Source: JAWVZB01 sp033722375 (GTDB lineage Bacteria > Actinomycetota > Nitriliruptoria > Nitriliruptorales > Nitriliruptoraceae). Taken from it: DNA of 11,567 bases. This document shows, in pieces, positions 6,128 through 11,567 of the stretch. The stretch spans positions 1 through 11,567 of the forward strand of contig JAWVZB010000097.1 in the NCBI GenBank assembly GCA_033722375.1, in the 5' to 3' direction. Under the pieces are notes generated by a model. The model was not told the DNA's origin. It was given only the letters and a program-made list of their open reading frames with translations, and made no database searches. Position 1 is the first letter of the stretch. Every line of letters begins with the position of its first letter. A program made the position numbers and the translations under genes.

Positions 6128-8037
6128 CACACGTCCAGGTTGGTCGCGAACTTCGCCTTGTCGATGATCCACTCCCGGCGGGGGTTGGTCGACGAACCCA
6201 TCAGCAGGACGAACAGCTCGTCGGCGGCCTGGCCGTCTTCGACGTTGACCTGGAGCAGTGTGCGGCGCTGCGGGTCCATGGTCGTGGCCCAGAGCTGGTC
6301 GGCGTCCATCTCGCCGAGGCCCTTGAACCGCTGGACGTCGACGTTCCCCTTGAACTCGCCCTTGCGGAGCGTGTTGAGCTCCTTGTCGCTCATGGCGTAG
6401 GCGATCTTGTTCTTCTTGCGGAGCTGGTAGAGCGGGGGCTGGGCGAGGAAGAGGTGGCTCTTCTCGAGCAGCTTCGGCATCAGCCGGTAGAAGAACGTGA
6501 GCAGCAGCGTCGTGATGTGGCCGCCGTCGACGTCCGCGTCCGCCATCAGGATGATCTTGTCGTAGCGGAGCTTCTCGTAGTCGAAGTCCGGTTCGACCCC
6601 GGTGCCGATCGCCTTGATCAGCGCCTGGATCTCGGAGTTCTCGAGCACCCGACGCAGCTGGGCCTTCTCGACGTTGAGGACCTTGCCCCGCAGCGGCAGG
6701 ATCGCCTGGGTGTGGCGGTCGCGGGCCATCTTCGACGAGCCGCCGGCGGAGTCGCCCTCGACGATGTAGAGCTCGGTCTCGTCGGGGTTCCGTGACGTGC
6801 AGTCCGCGAGCTTGCCCGGCAGCCCGGCCGACTGGGAGTCCAGGAGTCCCTTCCGGCGGGTGAGCTCACGGGCGGCCTTGGCTGCCTGCCGGGAGCGGGC
6901 GGACAGCACTGCCCGCTGGATGATCTTCTTGGCCCCCGACTTGTTCTTGTTGACCCAGATCTCGAGCTCGTCCCGCACGACCTGCTGGACGTAGCCGCGC
7001 GCGACCGACGAGCCGAGCCGGCCCTTGGTCTGCCCCTCGAACTGGGGGTCGGGGAGCTTGAGGGAGACGACGACGACGAGCCCTTCGCGCAGGTCGTCAC
7101 CGATGAGTTCCGGGTCCTTCTTGGTGGTGGCCCGCGAGCTCTTGGCGTAGTCCTTGAACACGTCGGTCACCGCGCGTCGGAAGCCCTCCTCGTGGGTGCC
7201 GCCGTCTGCGGTCCGGACCACGTTGACGTAGCTGCGCATCCGCTCGTCGTGGAACCCGTCCGTCCACGTCATCGCGACGTCGAGCGCGACGGTGTGGCCT
7301 TCGTACTCGCCCTCGTGGTGGATCGAGATCGGCTTGACCATGGGGTCGCGCTCGTGCAGGAGCACCTCGACGAACGCCACGAGGCCCTTCTTGAAGCGGA
7401 ACGTCTCCGACTTGCCGCTGCGCTCGTCGACGAGCGTGCAACTGAGCCCGGAGTTCAGGAGCGCGGTCTCCTTGAGCCGCTGGGCGATGGTCGCGTAGTC
7501 GAAGTCGGTCGATTCGAAGATCTCGGGGTCGGGCCAGAAGCGGACCGTGGTGCCGTGCCCCTTCTTCTTGCCGGCCTTCTTCAGCTCATCGGCTTTCTCG
7601 CCCCGCTCGAACGCGATCGTGTGCCGGTGACCGTCGCGGACGACCTCGATCTCGGTTCGGGTCGACAGGGCGTTGACGACCGAGACCCCGACGCCGTGCA
7701 ACCCGCCCGATACGGCGTAGCTCTGCCGGTCGAACTTGCCCCCGGCGTGGAGTGTGGTCAGCGCGACCTCGACCGCGGGCTTGTTCTCGGTGGGGTGCTT
7801 GTCCACCGGGATGCCACGGCCGTCGTCGACGACCTGGCAGCCCCCGTCCTCGAGCAGGCGGACCTCGATCTTGTTGGCGTGTTTCGCGAGGTGTTCGTCG
7901 ACCGCGTTGTCGACGACCTCCCACACCAGGTGATGAAGGCCCCGCTTGTCGGTGGTCCCGATGTACATGGCGGGCCGCTTGCGGACGCCCTCGAGGCCTT
8001 TGAGGACGCTGATGTTCTTGGCGTTGTACTCGGTCAC
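6127..8037 (-). CDS. gyrB: Type II DNA topoisomerase subunit B (GyrB / ParE family), ATPase
   Basis: A 636-aa ATPase subunit (numbering from the GTG at 8037). The GHKL ATPase shows WEVVDNAVDE (39-48, catalytic Glu40 and Mg-binding Asn44), DDGRGIPV (71-78), LHAGGKF (96-102) and GGLHGVGVSVVNAL (111-124). The transducer has the QTK loop with Lys338. The Toprim domain has EGDSAGGS (427-434), LPLRGKVLNVEKA (447-459) and the metal-binding DADVDGGH (500-507). QRFKGLGEMDADQL (569-582) ends the core. LNVEKA and the C-terminal NPRREWI look more like GyrB than ParE, and the large Gram-negative GyrB insertion is absent. The GTG start gives V-T-E-Y-N-A, matching the family N-terminus, with GGGAG upstream; an ATG at 8055 would add six residues (MPPGSP) but lacks an RBS. 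Its stop overlaps the gyrA start. No dnaA, dnaN or recF is nearby. Confidence 0.95.
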   Translation of the reverse strand: MTEYNAKNISVLKGLEGVRKRPAMYIGTTDKRGLHHLVWEVVDNAVDEHLAKHANKIEVRLLEDGGCQVVDDGRGIPVDKHPTENKPAVEVALTTLHAGGKFDRQSYAVSGGLHGVGVSVVNALSTRTEIEVVRDGHRHTIAFERGEKADELKKAGKKKGHGTTVRFWPDPEIFESTDFDYATIAQRLKETALLNSGLSCTLVDERSGKSETFRFKKGLVAFVEVLLHERDPMVKPISIHHEGEYEGHTVALDVAMTWTDGFHDERMRSYVNVVRTADGGTHEEGFRRAVTDVFKDYAKSSRATTKKDPELIGDDLREGLVVVVSLKLPDPQFEGQTKGRLGSSVARGYVQQVVRDELEIWVNKNKSGAKKIIQRAVLSARSRQAAKAARELTRRKGLLDSQSAGLPGKLADCTSRNPDETELYIVEGDSAGGSSKMARDRHTQAILPLRGKVLNVEKAQLRRVLENSEIQALIKAIGTGVEPDFDYEKLRYDKIILMADADVDGGHITTLLLTFFYRLMPKLLEKSHLFLAQPPLYQLRKKNKIAYAMSDKELNTLRKGEFKGNVDVQRFKGLGEMDADQLWATTMDPQRRTLLQVNVEDGQAADELFVLLMGSSTNPRREWIIDKAKFATNLDV

Positions 8038-8041
8038 GGGG

Positions 8042-8046
8042 CTCCC
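8042..8046 (-). promoter_or_regulatory. Ribosome binding site that favours the GTG start of gyrB
   Basis: Minus-strand GGGAG ends 4 nt before the GTG at 8037. The alternative ATG at 8055 is preceded by a pyrimidine-rich run with no purine motif. Two other genes here (the cation transporter and the carboxyltransferase) use the same 4-nt spacing after GGAGG. Confidence 0.5.
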
Positions 8047-8083
8047 GGGGGGCATCGGGGGACGGACTCGGGGATCTGCAGCG

Positions 8084-8089
8084 AAGGTA
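8084..8089 (-). promoter_or_regulatory. Candidate -10 (TACCTT) for gyrBA
   Basis: Minus-strand TACCTT fits TANNNT; a start near 8077 would give a leader of about 40 nt to the GTG at 8037. No good -35 is present at 17-18 nt. Confidence 0.3.
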
Positions 8090-8242
8090 CGTGATGGGTG
8101 TGACGACGCCGTGGAACCGATCCGATAGCGATCTGCTCGGAACGGCTGCCGAACGTCTGTGGTCGCTGTCGTCCGTCGGCTCGGGCGGAGGCAGGCGGCA
8201 TGGTGATGCTGGCCCTCTCCGTCGCAGGCGGCTCCGTTCCCA

Positions 8243-8285
8243 GCGGGCGTTCGACCAGCAACGCGTAGCCTCGTCCAACGCCCGC
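8243..8285. repeat. 9-bp perfect inverted repeat flanking a candidate promoter
   Basis: GCGGGCGTT (8243-8251) and AACGCCCGC (8277-8285) are exact reverse complements separated by 25 bp, with arm centres 34 bp apart, about three helical turns. The spacer contains TAGCCT (8266-8271), a possible -10 for the regulator gene that starts at 8337. This could be an operator for autoregulation or a leader-RNA stem. In DNA this GC-rich an arm of this length can arise by chance. Confidence 0.4.
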
Positions 8286-8336
8286 GTCACGAAGACGCTG
8301 CGGAAGCGAGGGGCCAGAGATGACGGACGTCGAGAC

Positions 8337-9110
8337 ATGAGCGACGAACCGGCGTGGCCGCCGGAGCCGCTCCACGTCGCCGTGGACGTCACCGTCTTCA
8401 GCGTGGTCGACGACCGGCTGCACGTGCTCCTGATCCGCCGGCCGTACGAGCCGTTCGAAGGACGCTGGGCCCTACCGGGCACGTTCAGCCGGCCGGACGA
8501 GACCCTCGAGGAATCGCCACGGCGGGCACTGCGTGACAAGGCGGGTCTCGAGGGCGTCTACCTGGAACAGCTCGCGACCTACGACCAGCCGCCCCATGGC
8601 GAGGCTCCTGGGCGTGACCCCCGGGGGCGGGTGGTCTCGGTCGCGTTCCTGGCACTGATCGGTGCAGGCCGGGTCGGGGCGGGGGAGCAGGTGCGCTGGT
8701 GGGACGTCGCCGAGCTCCCGACGCCGCTCGCGTTCGACCACGAGCGGATCCTCCGAGACGGCGTCGAGCGTCTCCGCGCGAAGACCCGCTACGCCCCGGT
8801 TGCCTTCCAGCTCCTGCCCGACGAGTTCACCCTCACCGAGCTCCAAGGCGTCTACGAGGCGGTGATGGGTGAATCACTCGACGTCCGCAACTTCCGGCGC
8901 GACCTGAAGGCTGCCGGTGTCATCGAGCCGACCGGCGACACCGTCACAGAGGGACCAGGGCGTCCCGCCAAGCTCTACCGCCACGTCCCCGGCTCGTTCG
9001 CGGTCGATGCCGAGGAGCGACGCGTGGCCGAACGCATCGCACGGTCGAGGGAGGGCGATGCCGGAGACCACGGCGGCGCGGGCCACGATGGTGGTGAGGG
9101 GGGCGGTTAG
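8337..9110 (+). CDS. NrtR-like transcriptional regulator: degenerate Nudix domain plus winged helix
   Basis: A 257-aa protein with two domains. Residues 11-150 form a Nudix fold: VDVTVFSV (17-24), LLIRRPYEPFEGRWALPG (31-48) and the Nudix-box position 48-71. There the catalytic REUxEE core reads R63-ALRDK, so all three glutamates are replaced (Ala, Asp, Lys) and hydrolysis is unlikely. Residues 155-217 match the NrtR-type winged helix: FTLTELQGVYEAVMGESLDV, RNFRRDL (184-190) and GRPAKLYRH (208-216). The family uses the Nudix domain to sense ADP-ribose-type ligands and represses NAD-salvage or sugar-use genes. No NAD gene is adjacent here; the likely co-transcribed partner is rmlC, 30 nt downstream. 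A Gly/Asp-rich tail (239-257) follows. The ATG at 8337 is preferred because the Nudix domain starts directly after it; no strong RBS is visible. Confidence 0.85.
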   Translation: MSDEPAWPPEPLHVAVDVTVFSVVDDRLHVLLIRRPYEPFEGRWALPGTFSRPDETLEESPRRALRDKAGLEGVYLEQLATYDQPPHGEAPGRDPRGRVVSVAFLALIGAGRVGAGEQVRWWDVAELPTPLAFDHERILRDGVERLRAKTRYAPVAFQLLPDEFTLTELQGVYEAVMGESLDVRNFRRDLKAAGVIEPTGDTVTEGPGRPAKLYRHVPGSFAVDAEERRVAERIARSREGDAGDHGGAGHDGGEGGG

Positions 9111-9126
9111 TCTCCGGGTAGCCGTC

Positions 9127-9133
9127 GAGGGAG
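9127..9133 (+). promoter_or_regulatory. Ribosome binding site deciding the GTG start of rmlC
   Basis: GAGGGAG lies 7 nt before the GTG at 9141. A nearby ATG at 9136 is out of frame with the epimerase, so the GTG is the start. Confidence 0.6.
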
Positions 9134-9140
9134 TCATGTC

Positions 9141-9704
9141 GTGCCGGTCGAGCCCACCCTGATCGACGGGTTGCTCGTGGTCCGGTGGGAGACACACGGC
9201 GACGACCGCGGGTTCTTCCGTCAGACCTACCAGGTCCGGGAGATCGGGGACGCGCTCGGCCGCGAGCCGACACTCCGCCAGGGCAACCACTCCCGCAGCG
9301 AGCCCGGGGTGCTCCGTGGCTTCCATGCCGAGCCCTGGGACAAGCTCGTGTACGTGGTGCGCGGGCTGGCCTTCTGCGCGGTGGCCGACATCCGGCCCGG
9401 GTCGGACACCTTCGGTGAGGTCGCGGCCTTCCGCCTCGGGGATCCCCCCGACGGCGAGCGCATCCGGCTGTTCATCGCGGAGGGGCTCGCGAACTCGTTC
9501 TGCACCATCGGTGCGACGGCGACCGACTACGTCTACGACGTCAGTGACTACTGGCGCCCCGACCTCGACAAGCCGTCCGTGGCCTGGGACGACCCCGACC
9601 TCGCCGTCGACTGGCCCGTCGACGACCCGACACTGTCCGACGCGGACCGGAGCAACCCGATCCTGCGGGAGCTCTTCCCCGACCACCCCCGCTGGGGCAC
9701 CTGA
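9141..9704 (+). CDS. rmlC: dTDP-4-dehydrorhamnose 3,5-epimerase family protein (RmlC-like cupin)
   Basis: A 187-aa cytoplasmic cupin of the RmlC family, which epimerises C3 and C5 of a dTDP-4-keto-hexose on the way to dTDP-rhamnose. Motifs: DDRGFF (21-26), QGNHSRSEPGVLRGFH (47-62) with the catalytic His62, WDKLVYVVRG (66-75) with Lys68, DTFGEV (89-94), a YVYDVSDYW block (130-138) holding the expected catalytic Tyr, WDDPDLAVDWP (149-159) and LSDADRSNP (165-173) with the Asp that pairs with the His. The usual GFAHGF loop reads GLANSF (115-120), with Asn118 in place of His, so the substrate or efficiency may differ. No rmlA, rmlB or rmlD is in the window. It follows the Nudix regulator by 30 nt on the same strand and is probably co-transcribed with it. 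TAGTCT at 9108-9113 could also act as an internal -10. Confidence 0.88.
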   Translation: MPVEPTLIDGLLVVRWETHGDDRGFFRQTYQVREIGDALGREPTLRQGNHSRSEPGVLRGFHAEPWDKLVYVVRGLAFCAVADIRPGSDTFGEVAAFRLGDPPDGERIRLFIAEGLANSFCTIGATATDYVYDVSDYWRPDLDKPSVAWDDPDLAVDWPVDDPTLSDADRSNPILRELFPDHPRWGT

Positions 9705-9721
9705 CGGACAGGCAGGCGGCC

Positions 9722-9746
9722 GGCACCACCGTGGCTTGGTGGTGCC
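9722..9746. terminator. Hairpin between convergent rmlC and cation-transporter genes (bidirectional terminator candidate)
   Basis: GGCACCACC (9722-9730) pairs perfectly with GGTGGTGCC (9738-9746) around a 7-nt loop. It fills the 45-nt gap between the rmlC stop (9704) and the stop of the minus-strand transporter (9750-9752). No T-tract follows on either strand, which is common for stem-only terminators in GC-rich actinomycetes. Confidence 0.6.
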
Positions 9747-9749
9747 TCC

Positions 9750-10715
9750 TCAGGGGTCGCGGGCGTAGTCGGGCACGTCGGGGTCGTCGGGCTGGGGGAT
9801 GTCGGGCTCGACCGCGATGATCCGGGCGTCGTCGACCCGGTCCCGGATCTCCTGCTCCATGTCGTCGATCAACCGAGCGACCGCGTCCGCATCGAGGGAG
9901 CTCGTGAGCCGGAGCTTCATGTCCACGAGCAGCTCCTGTGGGCCGAGGTGGAGCGTGCGGAGCAGCACGAGCTCGTCGACCTCGTCGTACTCCCGTACGA
10001 CCTGTCGGATGAGCTGCTCGTCCTCGGGCGTGGCCGGCTCACCGATGAGGAGGCTCTTCATCTCGCGGGCCAGCACCCCCGCGACCCCGGCCAGGAGGAG
10101 ACCGATCACGAGCGAGCCGATCGCGTCGAAGACGTGGAGTCCCGTGGTCACGGAGATCGCGACCGCGATCATCGCGACGAGCACCCCCGACACCCCCGCC
10201 GAGTCCTCGAGCAGGACCACCGGGATCTCGGGGTCCCGGGACCGCTGGACGAAGCGCCAGTAGCTGACCCCACGCCGGCTCTTGTCCGCTTGGCGGCGGG
10301 CGTTCCACAGCGAGGTGCCGTCCATCACGGCTGACGCCCCGAGCACGACGAACGCCCAGAACGGGTTCGAGATCGGTTCGGGGTCCAGCAGGTCGGTGAC
10401 CCCCTGCCACAGTGACACGAGCGCCCCGAGGCCGAAGATCAGGATCGAGTACACGAACGGCCAGAAGTAGCGCTCGCGGCCGTAGCCGAACGGGTGGGCC
10501 GGGTCGGGGTCCTTGCGGGACCGTCGATGGCCGTAGAGCAGCAGACCCTGGTTCGCCGTGTCGGCGACCGAGTGCATCGTCTCGGCCATCATCGACACCG
10601 ATCCGGTGAACAGCCAGGCGGCGCCCTTGGCGAGCATGATCCCGATGTTGGCGGCGATCGCCACGAGCACGGTGAAGCGGCCCGCATCACCGCCGTCGCT
10701 GCCTGCGTCTCCCAC
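9750..10715 (-). CDS. Cation diffusion facilitator (CDF) family divalent-metal transporter, ZnT9/SLC30A9-like
   Basis: A 321-aa inner-membrane antiporter of the CDF family, expected to export Zn2+ or a similar divalent metal against protons. Transmembrane segments are visible near 14-35, 39-60 (holding MAETMHSVADTANQ with metal ligands His48 and Asp52), 85-107, 118-136, 165-190 (LLEDSAGVSGVL with Glu170 and Asp171) and 195-215. A HPFGYGRERYFWPF block (74-87) lies before the third segment. This block and the E-D pair in the fifth segment resemble the SLC30A9-like branch rather than classic FieF, which has HxxxD there. A cytosolic C-terminal domain follows (about 217-305), ending in an Asp/Pro-rich tail. 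The GTG at 10715 has GGAGG (10720-10724) 4 nt upstream. A minus-strand TAGCGT at 10737-10742 is a candidate -10. The metal is not predictable from what I see. Confidence 0.92.
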   Translation of the reverse strand: MGDAGSDGGDAGRFTVLVAIAANIGIMLAKGAAWLFTGSVSMMAETMHSVADTANQGLLLYGHRRSRKDPDPAHPFGYGRERYFWPFVYSILIFGLGALVSLWQGVTDLLDPEPISNPFWAFVVLGASAVMDGTSLWNARRQADKSRRGVSYWRFVQRSRDPEIPVVLLEDSAGVSGVLVAMIAVAISVTTGLHVFDAIGSLVIGLLLAGVAGVLAREMKSLLIGEPATPEDEQLIRQVVREYDEVDELVLLRTLHLGPQELLVDMKLRLTSSLDADAVARLIDDMEQEIRDRVDDARIIAVEPDIPQPDDPDVPDYARDP

Positions 10716-10766
10716 CGGACCTCCGTCGCCGGCACCACGCTAGGCGAGCGGCGATCGAGCGTGCCG

Positions 10767-10795
10767 TTGTCATCCGGGCCGCGAGGAGGTAGACA
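10767..10795 (+). promoter_or_regulatory. Candidate promoter for the beta-helix protein (TTGTCA-17-TAGACA)
   Basis: TTGTCA (10767-10772) is one base from the -35 consensus and is followed by exactly 17 nt and then TAGACA (10790-10795), a partial -10 that lacks the final T. The -10 ends 6 nt before the ATG at 10802, so the transcript would be leaderless. A GAGGAGG run (10783-10789) lies in the spacer, 12 nt from the ATG. It is far for an RBS and would not be transcribed from this promoter. Confidence 0.4.
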
Positions 10796-10801
10796 CCAGG
10801 T

Positions 10802-11146
10802 ATGGGATTGTGGGATCGGGGTCGGCTGCCGGCCCATCCGGCGCTCGAGGTCGTTGACGAGCACGTCGCCCTCGGGCCGATCGACGGCGACGCGATCGTC
10901 CGTCGGGGTGGCGACCTCGTCGTCCGCGGCTGCATCACCGGCTCCCTGTATGTGTGCCGGGGCGGCAGAGCGGTGATCCTGGGGCGGGTCGATCACGACG
11001 TGCATGTGTTCGGCGGCGAGGTGGAGGTTCGGGGCGTCGTGCTCGGGACGGTCTTCGACTCTCGTGGTCTGGTCGTGCTCCACGAGAAGGCCTACGTCGG
11101 GACCCTCGATCCGCCGATCACGATCCGGGCCCGCGCCGGGCGGTGA
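10802..11146 (+). CDS. Small beta-helix-like protein of unknown function (bactofilin-like repeats)
   Basis: A 114-aa protein I do not recognise as a named family. After a 30-residue head, residues 38-102 fall into about four units of 13-18 residues with alternating hydrophobic positions and Gly turns. These begin at DLVVRGC (38), RAVILGR (56), EVEVRGV (73) and LVVLHEK (90). Such a pattern predicts a short right-handed beta-helix, as in bactofilins and other polymer-forming proteins, but the length and head differ. There is no signal peptide or membrane segment. Cys44 and Cys52 are the only cysteines. It is divergent from the metal transporter, with 86 nt between them, and precedes the carboxyltransferase gene by 76 nt. 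The ATG is chosen because either the GAGGAGG at 12 nt or a leaderless promoter can serve it. Confidence 0.7.
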   Translation: MGLWDRGRLPAHPALEVVDEHVALGPIDGDAIVRRGGDLVVRGCITGSLYVCRGGRAVILGRVDHDVHVFGGEVEVRGVVLGTVFDSRGLVVLHEKAYVGTLDPPITIRARAGR

Positions 11147-11190
11147 CGTGGGGCCCGGCCTGGCGTAACGGGTGAGGCGAGCCGGTCGCC

Positions 11191-11196
11191 TACAGT
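11191..11196 (+). promoter_or_regulatory. Candidate -10 (TACAGT) for the acyl-CoA carboxylase gene
   Basis: TACAGT fits TANNNT and would start transcription near 11202, leaving a leader of about 20 nt that contains the GGGAGG ribosome binding site (11213-11218). No clear -35 is visible. Confidence 0.35.
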
Positions 11197-11222
11197 GCGT
11201 GGCCGACTGTTCGGGAGGTCGT

Positions 11223-11567
11223 GTGGAGAAGGCCGTGCTTTCGACCGGCCGCGTACCGGTCGGCGCCCCGCTCCCGTCACGCGTCGACACCGACTCGGAC
11301 ACGTTCGCCCGGAACCGTGACGGCAACCTCGAGCTGATCGAGCAGTTCGAGGAGAACCTCGCCGAGGCCCGCGCGGGTGGCGGACCCGAGAAGGTCGAGC
11401 GCCACCACAAGCGCGGCAAGTTCATGATCCGCGACCGCATCGGGCTGCTGCTCGACCGTGACTCGCCGTTCCTCGAGCTCCAGCAGCTCGCCGGCTGGGG
11501 GAGTGACTTCAAGGTCGGGGGCTCGACCGTGCAGGGGATCGGTGTCGTCAGCGGCGTCGAGTGCCTC
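11223..11567 (+). CDS. Acyl-CoA carboxylase carboxyltransferase (beta) subunit, 3'-truncated by window edge
   Basis: The first 115 residues of a biotin-dependent carboxyltransferase, which moves the carboxyl group from carboxybiotin to an acyl-CoA. Visible features: an N-terminal segment DTFARNRDGNLELIEQF (22-38), a helix rich in Glu/Ala ending in GGG (50-52), the HHKRGKFMIRDRIGLLLD stretch (58-75) matching the family motif H-x-x-RGK-L-x-x-R-x-R-I-x-x-L-L-D, and SPFLEL (78-83) before LAGWG. The pattern is closest to the methylcrotonyl-/propionyl-CoA carboxylase class rather than plastid-type AccD, but the discriminating C-terminal half is missing. Start: GTG at 11223 with GGGAGG (11213-11218) 4 nt upstream; the GTG at 11221 is out of frame. 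The conserved N-terminal pattern supports this frame. Confidence 0.9.
   Translation, partial: MEKAVLSTGRVPVGAPLPSRVDTDSDTFARNRDGNLELIEQFEENLAEARAGGGPEKVERHHKRGKFMIRDRIGLLLDRDSPFLELQQLAGWGSDFKVGGSTVQGIGVVSGVECL

Larger units (their letters stand above)
8038..8336. other. Divergent intergenic region between gyrB and the Nudix regulator
   Basis: About 300 nt with no credible gene. From left to right it holds the gyrB ribosome binding site and a candidate minus-strand -10 (8084-8089). A short cluster CCGATCCGATAGCGATC (8117-8133) follows, containing two GATC sites 11 bp apart and three CGAT-like repeats. Next are a featureless GC-rich stretch and a 9-bp inverted repeat (8243-8285) enclosing a candidate plus-strand -10, TAGCCT at 8266-8271. 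The open frame that runs into the regulator gene from 8091 is an arginine-rich extension unlike any known domain and is not taken as coding. Confidence 0.6.

Noticed and set aside
7192..8094. 300-codon plus-strand open frame opposite gyrB
   Set aside because: Antisense shadow of the conserved GyrB coding frame; no recognisable motif or ribosome binding site.
8117..8133. CGAT-rich cluster with two GATC sites as a DnaA-like or NrtR operator
   Set aside because: It does not match the DnaA box pattern, and the symmetry is limited to the GATC tetramers.
8091..8336. In-frame 82-codon N-terminal extension of the Nudix regulator
   Set aside because: It is low-complexity and Arg/Ser-rich, and the family domain begins right after the ATG at 8337. 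The region also holds candidate promoters.
10589..11512. 307-codon minus-strand frame running across three genes
   Set aside because: It overlaps the start of the transporter, the beta-helix gene and the carboxyltransferase on the other strand or in another frame, and has no family features.
1..11567. CRISPR array, tRNA/rRNA, insertion sequence, prophage or toxin-antitoxin system
   Set aside because: No regularly spaced repeats, cloverleaf-like sequences, transposase motifs, terminal inverted repeats or paired small toxin/antitoxin genes were seen.

Overview
The window is GC-rich (roughly 70% by eye) and densely coded. GTG starts are frequent and GGAGG-type ribosome binding sites are common. 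Possible leaderless promoters of the TANNNT type lie 6 nt before an ATG. Together with bacterial Ku, a stand-alone LigD-type polymerase, a DUF7218-like Rho-N protein and an actinobacterial-style GyrA C-terminal domain, this points to an actinomycete-group bacterium (Actinomycetota). I cannot place it further from sequence alone. It is a chromosomal housekeeping/accessory mixture; I see no insertion sequence, prophage, tRNA, rRNA or CRISPR array.

Layout. Positions 1-2000 (+) carry a DNA double-strand-break repair cluster: Ku (5' end cut off by the window), a stand-alone LigD polymerase-domain protein overlapping it by 4 nt, and a small Rho-N-like protein. Positions 2055-3320 (+) encode a secreted lipoprotein of the PQQ-dependent glucose/sorbosone dehydrogenase family. 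It converges on a cold-shock-domain protein (3337-3606, -). Positions 3725-8037 (-) are a gyrB-gyrA type II topoisomerase pair, translationally coupled through a TGATG overlap. A divergent intergenic region of about 300 nt (8038-8336) separates gyrB from a NrtR-like Nudix/winged-helix regulator (8337-9110, +), which is followed after 30 nt by an RmlC-type sugar epimerase (9141-9704, +). A 9-bp perfect hairpin (9722-9746) sits between rmlC and the convergent cation-diffusion-facilitator gene (9750-10715, -). Divergent from that is a small beta-helix-like protein (10802-11146, +). The window ends inside an acyl-CoA carboxylase carboxyltransferase gene (11223 onward, +).

How the genes fit together. 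Ku and the polymerase are expected to act together in non-homologous end joining; the ligase itself is not in the window. GyrB and GyrA form one A2B2 enzyme. Three features make the enzyme look unusual. No canonical GyrA-box is visible in the first blade of the GyrA C-terminal domain. A box-like motif is present in the last blade. The pair is not in a dnaA/dnaN/recF neighbourhood. It could therefore be a second, topoisomerase-IV-like enzyme. The Nudix regulator has lost the catalytic glutamates of its Nudix box, as expected for a ligand-sensing repressor, and probably shares a transcript with rmlC. I found no convincing evidence of a wholly new system. The points most worth checking are the topoisomerase C-terminal domain, the Nudix regulator with its inverted repeat and rmlC partner, and the Ku/polymerase/Rho-N cluster.
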